From JASLBX01 sp036373915 (GTDB lineage Bacteria > Actinomycetota > Actinomycetes > Jiangellales > Jiangellaceae), in contig DASUUU010000159.1 of the NCBI GenBank assembly GCA_036373915.1, positions 1 through 64,000 on the forward strand: a stretch of DNA of 64,000 bases. Reading direction: 5' to 3'. The position numbers were made by a program, and so were the translations under genes. The notes under the pieces are model-generated. The model did no database searches. It was not told where the DNA came from and worked only from the letters and a program-made list of their open reading frames with translations. Of this stretch, positions 16,871 through 24,463 are shown in pieces (position 1 is the first letter of the stretch; the number at the start of each line of letters is the position of its first letter).

Positions 16871-17991
16871 CAGATCTCCATCCCGAACCGGCTGGTGAAC
16901 CGCACGTCACCTTCGACCATGTCTCGCATGTCCTCGATCCCGTGCCGGAACATGAGGGTGCGTTCCAATCCCATGCCGAAGGCGAAGCCGGTGTAGCGCT
17001 CCGGGTCGATGCCGCAGGCGATGAGCACCCGCGGGTTGACCATGCCGCAACCGCCCCACTCGATCCAGCCCTCGGAAGAGCAGGTGCGGCACGGTGCATC
17101 CGGGTTGCCGACCGACGCGCCACGGCAGACGAAGCATTGCAGGTCCATCTCGGCGGACGGTTCGGTGAACGGGAAGTAGGACGGGCGGAGCCGGGTCGTG
17201 ATGCCGTCACCGAACATCGCTTCGGCGAAGTGGTCGAGGGTGCCCTTCAGGTGCGCCATGGTCAGGCCTTCGTCCACGGCAAGGCCCTCCACCTGGGAGA
17301 ACACGGGCGTGTGCGTGGCGTCCAACTCGTCGGTGCGGTACGTGCGGCCCGGGCATATCACGTAGATGGGTGGCCTGCACTCGAGCATGGTGCGGGCCTG
17401 TACCGGCGAGGTGTGCGTGCGCAGCACCACCCCGGACTCCTCCGCTCCCGGCGGGGCTTCGATAAAGAACGTGTCCTGCATGGTCCGGGCCGGGTGGTCG
17501 GGGCCTATGTTGAGCGCGTCGAAGTTCAGCCACGCCGCCTCGACCTCGGGGCCTTCGGCGACCTCCCAACCCATCGCCACGAACACGTCGGCGACGCGCT
17601 CCTGGATCGTCGACAGCGGGTGGCGGGCGCCGCGTGGTTCGCGGTCCCAGGGCAAGGTCACGTCGACGGTTTCCTCGGCGAGGACCCGCTCGTCCCGCTC
17701 GACCTCGAGGACCGCCTGCCGCTCGGCGAGCGCCTCGGTGATCTGCTTGCGGGCGGCTCCGACCCGCTGGCCGGCTTGCTTGCGGGCCTGGGGTGGGAGC
17801 GCGCCTATCTCACGGTTGGCGAGCGCGAGCGGCGACTTGTCGCCGGCGTAGGCGAGGCGGGCTGCCTTGAGCTCGTCGAGGTCGCCGGCGGCCGCGATGG
17901 CCGCCAGTGCCTCGTCGCGCATCCGTGCGACCTCGTCAGCGTGCAGGGGGGTGACTTCAACCGGGTCGTAGTGCTTGTTGGGCGCGGACAT
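16870..17991 (-). CDS. pheS: phenylalanine--tRNA ligase alpha subunit
   Basis: Catalytic subunit of PheRS, 373 residues. An N-terminal coiled-coil (about 20-110) binds tRNA. Class II motifs follow: HPARTMQD, the RTHTSPVQ segment, FPFTEPS, and motif 3 GFAFGMGLERTLM. The ATG at 17991 has GAGGAAG just upstream. It follows the SpoU methyltransferase gene at 87 bases. This order (infC-rpmI-rplT-methyltransferase-pheS-pheT) is common in actinobacteria. Confidence 0.98.
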   Translation of the reverse strand: MSAPNKHYDPVEVTPLHADEVARMRDEALAAIAAAGDLDELKAARLAYAGDKSPLALANREIGALPPQARKQAGQRVGAARKQITEALAERQAVLEVERDERVLAEETVDVTLPWDREPRGARHPLSTIQERVADVFVAMGWEVAEGPEVEAAWLNFDALNIGPDHPARTMQDTFFIEAPPGAEESGVVLRTHTSPVQARTMLECRPPIYVICPGRTYRTDELDATHTPVFSQVEGLAVDEGLTMAHLKGTLDHFAEAMFGDGITTRLRPSYFPFTEPSAEMDLQCFVCRGASVGNPDAPCRTCSSEGWIEWGGCGMVNPRVLIACGIDPERYTGFAFGMGLERTLMFRHGIEDMRDMVEGDVRFTSRFGMEI

Positions 17992-18012
17992 CTTCCTCGC
18001 TCACCTATGCGT

Positions 18013-18030
18013 CGCCGCCGCTCGGCGGCG
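18013..18030 (-). terminator. hairpin in the spoU-pheS gap
   Basis: CGCCGCCG-CT-CGGCGGCG is a perfect inverted repeat in the 87-base gap ahead of pheS. It has no U-tract. It could weaken transcription from the upstream gene or shape the pheS leader; no leader peptide rich in Phe was seen, so classical attenuation is not supported. Confidence 0.35.
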
Positions 18031-18078
18031 GAATGCTGGGGCCACCGGCGAGTTTACGGCTCGATCGGACGTACGTGG

Positions 18079-18903
18079 TCATCGAACCCGGCGCTGCGCC
18101 CGCGCGGACGCGTACAAGCACACCGCGGCCGCTGTGGCCAGGTTCAGGCTCTCGGCCCGGCCGTAGATCGGCACTCGCACCACCTCGTCCGCCAGTTCGC
18201 GGGACGCGGACGGCAATCCGTGAGCCTCGTTGCCGAACAACCACGCAGCGGGACGGGCCAGCAGGCCCGTGGCTTCGGCTTCGTCGAGATCAAGGTCGCC
18301 GGCACCGTCGGCGGCAAGCACGCGGAGCCCGCGCTCGCGCGCCGCGGCGATCGTCGTCTCGAGGTCGGCGTCGGCGCAGATCGGCAGGTGGAACACACTG
18401 CCCGCCGACGCCCGGACGCTCTTGCCTCCGTGCGGATCGACCGATCCCCGGGTGAGCACCACGGCGTCCGCGCCGGCAGCGTCGGCGCACCGGATGACGG
18501 TGCCCGCATTGCCCGGGTCTCGGGCCTCGGCGAGGATCGCCACCAGGTGTGGCGCCCCGTCAAGCGCAGCGCCGAGTGGCACGCTCAGCAGCCGGCAGAC
18601 AGCGACCAGCCCTTGCGGTGTCATCGTCTCGGACAGCGCCGCCAGCGCCGGCTCGTCGGCATGGTGGACCGGGATGCCTGCGGCCAGCGCGGCATCGACG
18701 ATGTCGGCGTAGCGCGTAGCGGCCGGCGGACTGGCGAACAGGTCGGTGACCAGTCCCGGCCGCTGTTGTGCAGTCGCCGCGAGCGCCTCGCGGACTGCTT
18801 GCGGGCCTTCGGCAAGGAACAGTCCGGCCTTGGCCCTTCCCTGCCGGCGGGTCAACTTGCGCGCGTCCCTGACCCGGGCGGACCGCTGAGTCAGGATCGG
18901 CAT
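18079..18903 (-). CDS. SpoU-family RNA 2'-O-methyltransferase (TsnR/TrmH-like)
   Basis: SPOUT-fold enzyme that methylates ribose in rRNA or tRNA using S-adenosylmethionine. It has 274 residues from the ATG at 18903. SpoU motif 1 (ARDPGNAGTVIRCADA), motif 2 (LFGNEAHGLP) and motif 3 (IYGRAESLNLATAAAVCLY) are all present, with an N-terminal substrate-binding domain (about 1-100). GGAAGG lies upstream of the chosen ATG; a longer frame reaches 18945. The position between rplT and pheS matches the mycobacterial gene called tsnR, but the target nucleotide cannot be deduced. Confidence 0.92.
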   Translation of the reverse strand: MPILTQRSARVRDARKLTRRQGRAKAGLFLAEGPQAVREALAATAQQRPGLVTDLFASPPAATRYADIVDAALAAGIPVHHADEPALAALSETMTPQGLVAVCRLLSVPLGAALDGAPHLVAILAEARDPGNAGTVIRCADAAGADAVVLTRGSVDPHGGKSVRASAGSVFHLPICADADLETTIAAARERGLRVLAADGAGDLDLDEAEATGLLARPAAWLFGNEAHGLPSASRELADEVVRVPIYGRAESLNLATAAAVCLYASARAQRRVR

Positions 18904-18974
18904 GACGGGCCTTCCATGCGGACTGGACAAGTGCGACGCCGGCATACCGGAATCGCAGCGCGGACCCAGAACCG

Positions 18975-19187
18975 GATCAGGTGACCAGCCGCGGGTCTTC
19001 GCAGGTCATCCCTACCCCACGTCACCTGATCGTTTAGCGTCCACATGGTGAGACCCGATCAGGTGACCAAACCCGTCGTTTCAGAGCCGGATTGGTCACC
19101 TGATCGATTCCGTGTCGACGATCAGGTGACCAAACGACGATCAGGTGACAAAGGGGGCGGGTGGCGCAGATCAGTGATCAGGCGACC
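18975..19187. repeat. cluster of seven GATCAGGTGACC(AAA) motifs
   Basis: Direct copies lie at 18975-18987, 19057-19071, 19120-19134, 19139-19152 and, degenerate, 19176-19187. Inverted copies lie at 19021-19031 and 19092-19105. The best form is GATCAGGTGACCAAA. The core is retained almost perfectly while the DNA between copies is unrelated, and direct and inverted copies could pair as hairpins. The cluster fills the gap between rplT and the SpoU gene and the last copy overlaps the rplT stop codon. The 15-base motif recurs nowhere else that I noticed. Confidence 0.85.
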
Positions 19188-19558
19188 GGCGCGTTGCGGT
19201 CGGCCGGCAGGGCACCGCGCGCGGTCTCGACAAGAGCCGAGAACGCCGCCGGGTCGTTGACGGCCAGGTCTGCGAGGATCTTCCGGTCGACCTCGACCTC
19301 GGCCAGCCGAAGGCCCTGGATGAAGCGGTTGTACGTCAGACCGTTGGCCCGCGCCGCCGCGTTGATCCGGGTGATCCACAGTTGCCGGAAATCACCCTTG
19401 CGCTGCTTGCGGTCCCGGTACGAGTACACGAGGGAGTGGGTGACCTGCTCCTTCGCCTTCCGGTAGAGACGGGAACGCTGGCCCCGGTAGCCGCTGGCCT
19501 GATCGAGGACTTCACGGCGCTTCTTCTGAGCGTTGACTGCGCGCTTGACGCGTGCCAC
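19178..19558 (-). CDS. rplT: 50S ribosomal protein L20
   Basis: Early-assembly protein of the large subunit. It has 126 residues, slightly longer than the usual 117-120 because of a short C-terminal tail. The N-terminal VKRAVNAQKKRREVLDQASGY and the YSYRDRKQRKGDFRQLWI block are characteristic. It starts at GTG with GGAG upstream. It is the last gene of infC-rpmI-rplT. Confidence 0.98.
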   Translation of the reverse strand: MARVKRAVNAQKKRREVLDQASGYRGQRSRLYRKAKEQVTHSLVYSYRDRKQRKGDFRQLWITRINAAARANGLTYNRFIQGLRLAEVEVDRKILADLAVNDPAAFSALVETARGALPADRNAPVA

Positions 19559-19591
19559 TGGTACTCCTTGGTTCGTTGCGTGCTCGGGAAA

Positions 19592-19612
19592 CGGCCCGGC
19601 TGGACCGGGCCG
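19592..19612 (-). promoter_or_regulatory. intercistronic hairpin between rpmI and rplT
   Basis: CGGCCCGG-N5-CCGGGCCG forms an eight-base-pair stem with a five-base loop in the 72-base gap. There is no U-tract, so it is more likely an mRNA processing or stability element than a terminator. Confidence 0.4.
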
Positions 19613-19630
19613 ACCCGAGAGAAAGTCGGG

Positions 19631-19825
19631 CTACTTGCCGAGCAGCTTGCGAACGCGCTGCTTGTCGGCGCCGGATACCTCGGTGGTGCCGGCGAGGCGG
19701 CGGGTCCGGGTAGACGGCTTGTACTCGAAGTTGTGCCGGCGGTTCGCCTTCTGGCGCAGCAGCTTGCCGCGACCGGTCAGCTTGATCCGCTTTTTCATCC
19801 CGCTGTGCGTCTTCATCTTTGGCAT
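19631..19825 (-). CDS. rpmI: 50S ribosomal protein L35
   Basis: A 64-residue basic protein beginning MPKMKTHSG, the invariant L35 N-terminus, and containing RIKLTGRGKLLRQK. The ATG at 19825 is fixed by that N-terminus; the frame is open further upstream. It lies 34 bases after infC. Confidence 0.98.
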   Translation of the reverse strand: MPKMKTHSGMKKRIKLTGRGKLLRQKANRRHNFEYKPSTRTRRLAGTTEVSGADKQRVRKLLGK

Positions 19826-19859
19826 GGCTGCCGTTATCTCGCTTTCAGTAGTTGTGTGC

Positions 19860-20522
19860 TCAAGCGCTGTCGGCAGTTCGTTTTGCTGCCCGCTCCGCCT
19901 CGGCGGCAGCCCGCCCCGCCGCACGTTCGCTCTTCTCCGCCTGCTCCTGGGCTTCGCGCTCGGCGGCCCGGCGCTTCTTGGCCGCCTCGCGGTCGGCCTT
20001 CGCGTCGGCCTTCTTCTTGTGTGGTCCCAGCACCATGATCATGTTTCGGCCGTCCTGCTTCGGCGCCGACTCGACGAAGCCAAGGTCCTGGACGTCGTCG
20101 GCCAACCGCTGCAGCAACCGCAGGCCAAGCTCGGGACGCGACTGCTCGCGGCCTCGGAACATGATCGTGACCTTGACCTTGTCGCCTTCGGCCAAGAAGC
20201 GCTCGACGTTGCGCTTCTTGGTCTCGTAGTCATGGGTGTCAATCTTCGGGCGGAGCTTCTGCTCCTTGATCAGGACGTGCGACTGGTTCCGCCGAGCCTC
20301 GCGTGCCTTCATCGCGGACTCATACTTGAACTTGCCGTAGTCCATAAGTTTGGCCACCGGCGGACGTGCCGACGGGGCCACCTCGACGAGATCGAGATCG
20401 GCCTCCTGGGCGAGTCGCAGCGCGTCCTCGATGCGGACGATGCCTACCTGCTCACCGTTGGGGCCGACGAGCCGGACCTCGGGTACCCGAATCCGGTCGT
20501 TGATGCGGGGCTCGACGCTGAT
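19860..20522 (-). CDS. infC: translation initiation factor IF-3
   Basis: Prevents 50S joining and proofreads the start codon and initiator tRNA. The conserved protein begins ISVEPRINDRIRVPEVRLV, and no ATG, GTG or TTG occurs in frame before that point; the next GTG (20381) would delete the N-terminal domain's first 47 residues. An AGGAGG lies five bases before ATC at 20520-20522, so initiation at AUC is inferred, in line with the non-standard infC start codons of other bacteria. The total is 220 residues; the last 40 are an Ala/Lys/Glu-rich tail beyond the usual 180. Confidence 0.93.
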   Translation of the reverse strand: MSVEPRINDRIRVPEVRLVGPNGEQVGIVRIEDALRLAQEADLDLVEVAPSARPPVAKLMDYGKFKYESAMKAREARRNQSHVLIKEQKLRPKIDTHDYETKKRNVERFLAEGDKVKVTIMFRGREQSRPELGLRLLQRLADDVQDLGFVESAPKQDGRNMIMVLGPHKKKADAKADREAAKKRRAAEREAQEQAEKSERAAGRAAAEAERAAKRTADSA

Positions 20523-20758
20523 GCCTACCTCCTGGCGTGGTTCTCTGTTGTGCGCACGCGGAGGGTCACCCGATCGTGGCCGATCGGGACGTGGCCCGGA
20601 TCGGCCCGACCGCTGCGGGCAGCGGCCGCGACCATTACCCGACGACCCATCAGATGGTCGATGCGGGTGGGAGATTCTCCACTTGCGAGTCGGTCAACAC
20701 GAAAGGTTAGCACGCACGGGCATCGGTATTCACATCGGCAACGGCGCCCGGCCGGGCG
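20523..20758 (-). promoter_or_regulatory. infC operon leader with stem-loops
   Basis: This 236-base gap precedes infC. Two strong stems are visible: CCCGATCG-TGGC-CGATCGGG (20569-20588), 46 bases before the start, and CCGCTGC-GG-GCAGCGG (about 20609-20625). A -10-like TAACCT occurs near 20705, without a convincing -35. Structured leaders control this operon in other bacteria, but no match to a known leader family could be made. Confidence 0.4.
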
Positions 20759-21418
20759 TCACCGGTCCCGCCCACGCGCACCGCCGAGCGCGGCGCGGAT
20801 CAGGTCCGCCGCCCGTCCGGCCCGGGCGCGCATTCGCCGACGGGCCGGTACGGCGGTGGCGCCCGGCCGGGCGGCGCCCGCAGTACCGTTCTCGGGCTGA
20901 CCGGCCAGTCCGACGGCCACGGCCCACGTCGCGCCCTCGTGTTCGACGGCCACCGGTCGCCAACCGGCCGCCAGGGCGCGCAACTCGCCGGCGTCGACGG
21001 AGAACGTGACCGGGCCCGCCAGGTCGATCACCAGCGCGTCCGCCCCGTCGGCCAACGCGGCCTCAGCGGCCCGTCGCGCGGTGACCGGCACCGGCCGCGC
21101 GGCCGGATTCCATCGCCGCATCGCCTCCAGGCAAGTGAAAGCGAGTTGCCCGCGACGGCCGTCCCGGCCGGTCGTCGACACCGTCGCCATGTGCGACGCC
21201 TTGTCCATCCGGACACCGTCGGCCGACTCGCCGGCCTCGTCGAGCACGGCCACCACCGGCACCAACAGCCGCCCGCCCGCGAAGGCGGCCAGCACGTCGG
21301 CCGAACCCCCGAGTCCGTTGGCGTACGCGCCGAGAGCGGCAAGCACCTTAGGGTCCGCAGAACCGTCGTCGGCCCGGAATCCGGGCGTGCCGATGGCGCG
21401 GTCAGGCAGCGAGCTCAC
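20759..21418 (-). CDS. SseB-family protein
   Basis: A 219-residue cytoplasmic protein. Residues 25-125 match the SseB N-terminal fold (LLVPVVAVLDE, MATVSTTGRDGRRGQLAFTCLEAMRRW, DGADALVIDLAGP). The C-terminal 40 residues are basic. The molecular role of SseB-like proteins in actinobacteria is not known. Its GTG start lies eight bases after a TATGGT hexamer, so it may be leaderless. In other actinobacteria it also lies near infC. Confidence 0.8.
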   Translation of the reverse strand: MSSLPDRAIGTPGFRADDGSADPKVLAALGAYANGLGGSADVLAAFAGGRLLVPVVAVLDEAGESADGVRMDKASHMATVSTTGRDGRRGQLAFTCLEAMRRWNPAARPVPVTARRAAEAALADGADALVIDLAGPVTFSVDAGELRALAAGWRPVAVEHEGATWAVAVGLAGQPENGTAGAARPGATAVPARRRMRARAGRAADLIRAALGGARGRDR

Positions 21419-21475
21419 AGGCCGCGACCATAGCCTGCCGGCGGCGCAGATGCCAGACCGGCGCGCTCACCAGCG

Positions 21476-22657
21476 TCATTGCCCGTCCAGCCAGGCCCGG
21501 ACTGCCTCGTCGTGTTCGCCGAGGCCGGGCGGTGGCAAGTGTTCGGCACGCCCGCCCGCGTATGGCAGGTCGCCGAACCGCAGCGGCGGTCCGGGCAACT
21601 CGACGCGGCCGAGCACCGGGTGGTCCACGGAAATCACCAGGCCCTGTGACCTCGTCTGGTCCCATTCGTACACTTCGTCCAGCCGGCGCACCCGGCCGGC
21701 CGGTACGCCGGCCCGATCCAGCCGGGCCAGCCACACATCCGCCTCGTCGCCGGCCAGCGCCGCGTCGATCTCGGCGATCAGCACCTCCCGGTGAGCGACC
21801 CTGTCGCGGTTGGTGACGAACCGCGGGTCGTCCGGATCCAGGCCTACGACCGGAGCGAACACCCGCCATTGGCTCTCGCTGCCCACGGCGACCTGGAGGG
21901 CGGCGTCAGCTGCATGGAACAGCCCGTACGGCGCGATGGACGGGTGGTGGTTCCCGGGGCCGGCCGGAACCTCTCGCGCCACGGTCCACCGGCTGCCCTG
22001 GAACGCGTGCACGCCTACCACTGCCGCGAGCAGCGAGGTCCGCACCACCGTGCCCTGGCCGGTCCGCTCTCGGGCGAGCAGCGCGCCCAGCACTCCGTAC
22101 GCGCCGTACATGCCGGCGAGCAGGTCGGCGATGGGAACGCCGACCCGGGTCGGCTCGCCGGGCGGCCCGGTGAGCGACATCAGACCCGCCTCACCCTGCG
22201 CGATCTGGTCATAGCCGGCCCGCCCGCCTTCCGGGCCGTCATGTCCGAAACCGGTGATCGACAGGATCACCAACCGCGGGTTGACCCGGTGCATCCACTC
22301 CGTGCCGATACCCCACCGGTCGAGCGCTCCTGGACGGTAGTTCTCGACGAGCACATCCGCCCTGCTCACCAACCGCTCCAGCAGCGCCCGCCCGTCGGGC
22401 GACTTGAGGTCCGCCGTGACCGATTCCTTGTTGCGGTTGCACGACATGAAGTAGGTCGACACGGCATCGTCCTTCGGGCCGACGAACGGCGGCCCCCACC
22501 CACGTGAGTCGTCACCTCGCCCCGGCGGCTCCACCTTGATCACCCGGGCGCCGAGATCGCCCAGCATCATGCTGGCGTGTGGCCCGGCCAGCGCCTTGGT
22601 CAGGTCGACAACGAGGTAACCGGCGAGCGGTCCGGTGGAATCAGGTGTCTGCGGCAT
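21476..22657 (-). CDS. CaiB/BaiF family CoA transferase
   Basis: Type III CoA transferase of 393 residues that would move CoA between carboxylic acids by way of an aspartyl-CoA intermediate. Family marks are LAGPHASMMLGDLGARVIKVE, NRNKESVTADLK and the catalytic-Asp region GVPIADLLAGMYG. Substrates cannot be inferred. It stands 58 bases upstream of the SseB gene and is divergent from the epimerase gene, with only 74 bases between their starts. Confidence 0.92.
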   Translation of the reverse strand: MPQTPDSTGPLAGYLVVDLTKALAGPHASMMLGDLGARVIKVEPPGRGDDSRGWGPPFVGPKDDAVSTYFMSCNRNKESVTADLKSPDGRALLERLVSRADVLVENYRPGALDRWGIGTEWMHRVNPRLVILSITGFGHDGPEGGRAGYDQIAQGEAGLMSLTGPPGEPTRVGVPIADLLAGMYGAYGVLGALLARERTGQGTVVRTSLLAAVVGVHAFQGSRWTVAREVPAGPGNHHPSIAPYGLFHAADAALQVAVGSESQWRVFAPVVGLDPDDPRFVTNRDRVAHREVLIAEIDAALAGDEADVWLARLDRAGVPAGRVRRLDEVYEWDQTRSQGLVISVDHPVLGRVELPGPPLRFGDLPYAGGRAEHLPPPGLGEHDEAVRAWLDGQ

Positions 22658-22731
22658 GCTCCGGAGACTAGGTGATCCGCCCCTGGCGAAACCGCTGGCC
22701 TGCCGGGAGGACTGTCAGAGAAGCTCGGCTC

Positions 22732-23724
22732 ATGCGAATTCTCGTGCTCGGCGGAACCGTCTACCTGTCCAGAACGATTGCCGCGCTGGCCCGCGACCGG
22801 GGCCACGACGTCACTGCCGCGGCCAGAGGCCGCAGCGGCGGTCCCCCGGACGGCGTGCGCTTCGTGCGGGCCGATCGGACGGCGACCGACGGGCTCAACG
22901 CGCTGAGCGACGAGACGTTCGACGCTGTGGTCGACGTCGCACGGCTGCCCGGTCACGTCGGCCCGGCGCTCGACGCGCTCGCGGAGCGGGCCGGTCACTG
23001 GACGTTCGTCTCGACCTGCAGCGTCTACTCCGACCACGAGACGCCGGGCCAGCGGGCCTCCACCGCGGGGGTCCACGATCCGGCGCCTGCTGACAGCCTC
23101 GACGAGGACATGGAGCGGTACGGGCCCAACAAGGTCGCCTGCGAGAACCTGGTCCGCGACCGGCTGCCGGACAGGTCGTTCATCGTGCGGCCCGGTCTCG
23201 TCGTCGGTCCCGGAGATCCGAACGACCGGTTCGGCTACTGGCCGCTGCGCATCGCCGACGGCGGCGAGGTGCTCGCACCTGGACAGCCGGACGACCTCGT
23301 CCAGTACATCGACGTCCGCGACCTTGCCGAGTGGGTGCTGGACGCGGCGGAGGCAGCGATGACGGGCACGCACGACGGCATCTGCCCGCCCATCACGCGG
23401 TCGCAGTTCCTGGCGGAGATCGTTGAGGCGCTGGACGGGGACGCCGACCTCACCTGGGTGTCACAGGAGGTCCTCCAGGAGCACGGGGTCAATCCGTGGG
23501 CCGGCGAAGAGTCCCTCGGGCTGTGGTTGCCCCTCCCCGAGTACGGCGGCTTCCTCAGCCGAGACCCCGCGAGTGCGCTCGCCGCGGGACTGCGGATCCG
23601 GCCGCTGCGCGAAACCACGTTGCATTGGTATGCGAACCGGCCCGAATCGCCGGCCCTGCTGGCCAACCTGAGCAGGGAGAAGGAAGCAGCGGTGCTGGCC
23701 TCCTGGCACGCCCGCTCGGTCTAG
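22732..23724 (+). CDS. NAD-dependent epimerase/dehydratase family protein
   Basis: A 330-residue extended-SDR protein. The N-terminus MRILVLGGTVYLSRTIA has the Rossmann GGTxxLxR pattern of the atypical, CSP41-like branch, and an active-site-like YGPNKVACE follows at about residue 128 (Y with K four residues later). The substrate is unknown; nucleotide sugar or reductase chemistry are both possible. The ATG at 22732 coincides with the start of the Rossmann fold. The P-loop kinase gene follows at 30 bases and is likely co-transcribed. Confidence 0.85.
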   Translation: MRILVLGGTVYLSRTIAALARDRGHDVTAAARGRSGGPPDGVRFVRADRTATDGLNALSDETFDAVVDVARLPGHVGPALDALAERAGHWTFVSTCSVYSDHETPGQRASTAGVHDPAPADSLDEDMERYGPNKVACENLVRDRLPDRSFIVRPGLVVGPGDPNDRFGYWPLRIADGGEVLAPGQPDDLVQYIDVRDLAEWVLDAAEAAMTGTHDGICPPITRSQFLAEIVEALDGDADLTWVSQEVLQEHGVNPWAGEESLGLWLPLPEYGGFLSRDPASALAAGLRIRPLRETTLHWYANRPESPALLANLSREKEAAVLASWHARSV

Positions 23725-23754
23725 GGGCCGGTGCGCAGGTTGGCAGGAAGCCGG

Positions 23755-24336
23755 ATGCGGATCGACGAACTGGCCGACCGGATTAAGCACACCGCGCCGA
23801 GCGCCGGCTCGACGCGGGTCGTCGCGATCGACGGCCCTGCCGGCTCGGGTAAGTCGACGCTTGCGGCCCGGCTTGCGGGGCCACTCGACGCGCCGACGGT
23901 GCACATGGACGACATCTATCCGGGCTGGGACGGGCTTGCGGCCGGGCCGTCCCGCCTGCTCGAGTGGATCCTCGAGCCGCTCGCAAGCGGTCGCGTGGCC
24001 CGGTACCGGCGCTACGACTGGGAGGCGAGCCGGTACGCCGATTGGGTCGACGTGCCCGATGCCGACACCTTGATCGTGGAGGGATGCGCGAGCGGAGCGC
24101 GGTCGGGTGCTCCTTACGTGTCGTTCCTGATCTGGGTCCAGGCGCCGCGGGACGTGCGTATGCGCCGGGGGATCGAGCGGGACGGCGAGGTCTTCCGGCC
24201 GCACTGGGAACAGTGGGCTGCCCAAGAGGGGGTCCACTTCGCCGCCGAGGGCACCGCGGGCCGTGCCGACGTAAGCATCGACGGCGCTCCGAGCATGGTC
24301 CACGACCCGGAAAGAGAAGTCGTCCTGCCGGGGTAG
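23755..24336 (+). CDS. P-loop nucleoside/uridine kinase-like protein
   Basis: A 193-residue ATP-binding protein with Walker A GPAGSGKST (27-35) and VHMDDIYPGWDGL, the DD-Y segment typical of uridine-kinase-like enzymes. LIVEGCASG supplies the Walker B-like strand, and RMRRGIERDG looks like the lid arginines. The substrate is probably a nucleoside or small alcohol; no specific identity is claimed. AGGAAG lies five bases before the ATG at 23755, favoured over one eight codons earlier. Confidence 0.8.
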   Translation: MRIDELADRIKHTAPSAGSTRVVAIDGPAGSGKSTLAARLAGPLDAPTVHMDDIYPGWDGLAAGPSRLLEWILEPLASGRVARYRRYDWEASRYADWVDVPDADTLIVEGCASGARSGAPYVSFLIWVQAPRDVRMRRGIERDGEVFRPHWEQWAAQEGVHFAAEGTAGRADVSIDGAPSMVHDPEREVVLPG

Positions 24337-24463
24337 ACCGCGTGGTGTGTCGGCGGCGGGGTAATTCACCAGATTCCATCTGTGACTGGTGTGACAGTTG
24401 GGTTATCTGCGAATATCGAGGCTACAGGGAATGCAGCCCCGCTGATCCGGACAGGGGTACGTC

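Noticed and set aside
13946..16996. 1,016-residue open frame opposite pheT
   Set aside because: It is the antisense shadow of pheT caused by high GC; it is rich in Arg/Pro/Gly and has no domain.
16942..18984. 680-residue open frame opposite pheS and the SpoU gene
   Set aside because: It spans two well-supported genes on the other strand and shows no family signature.
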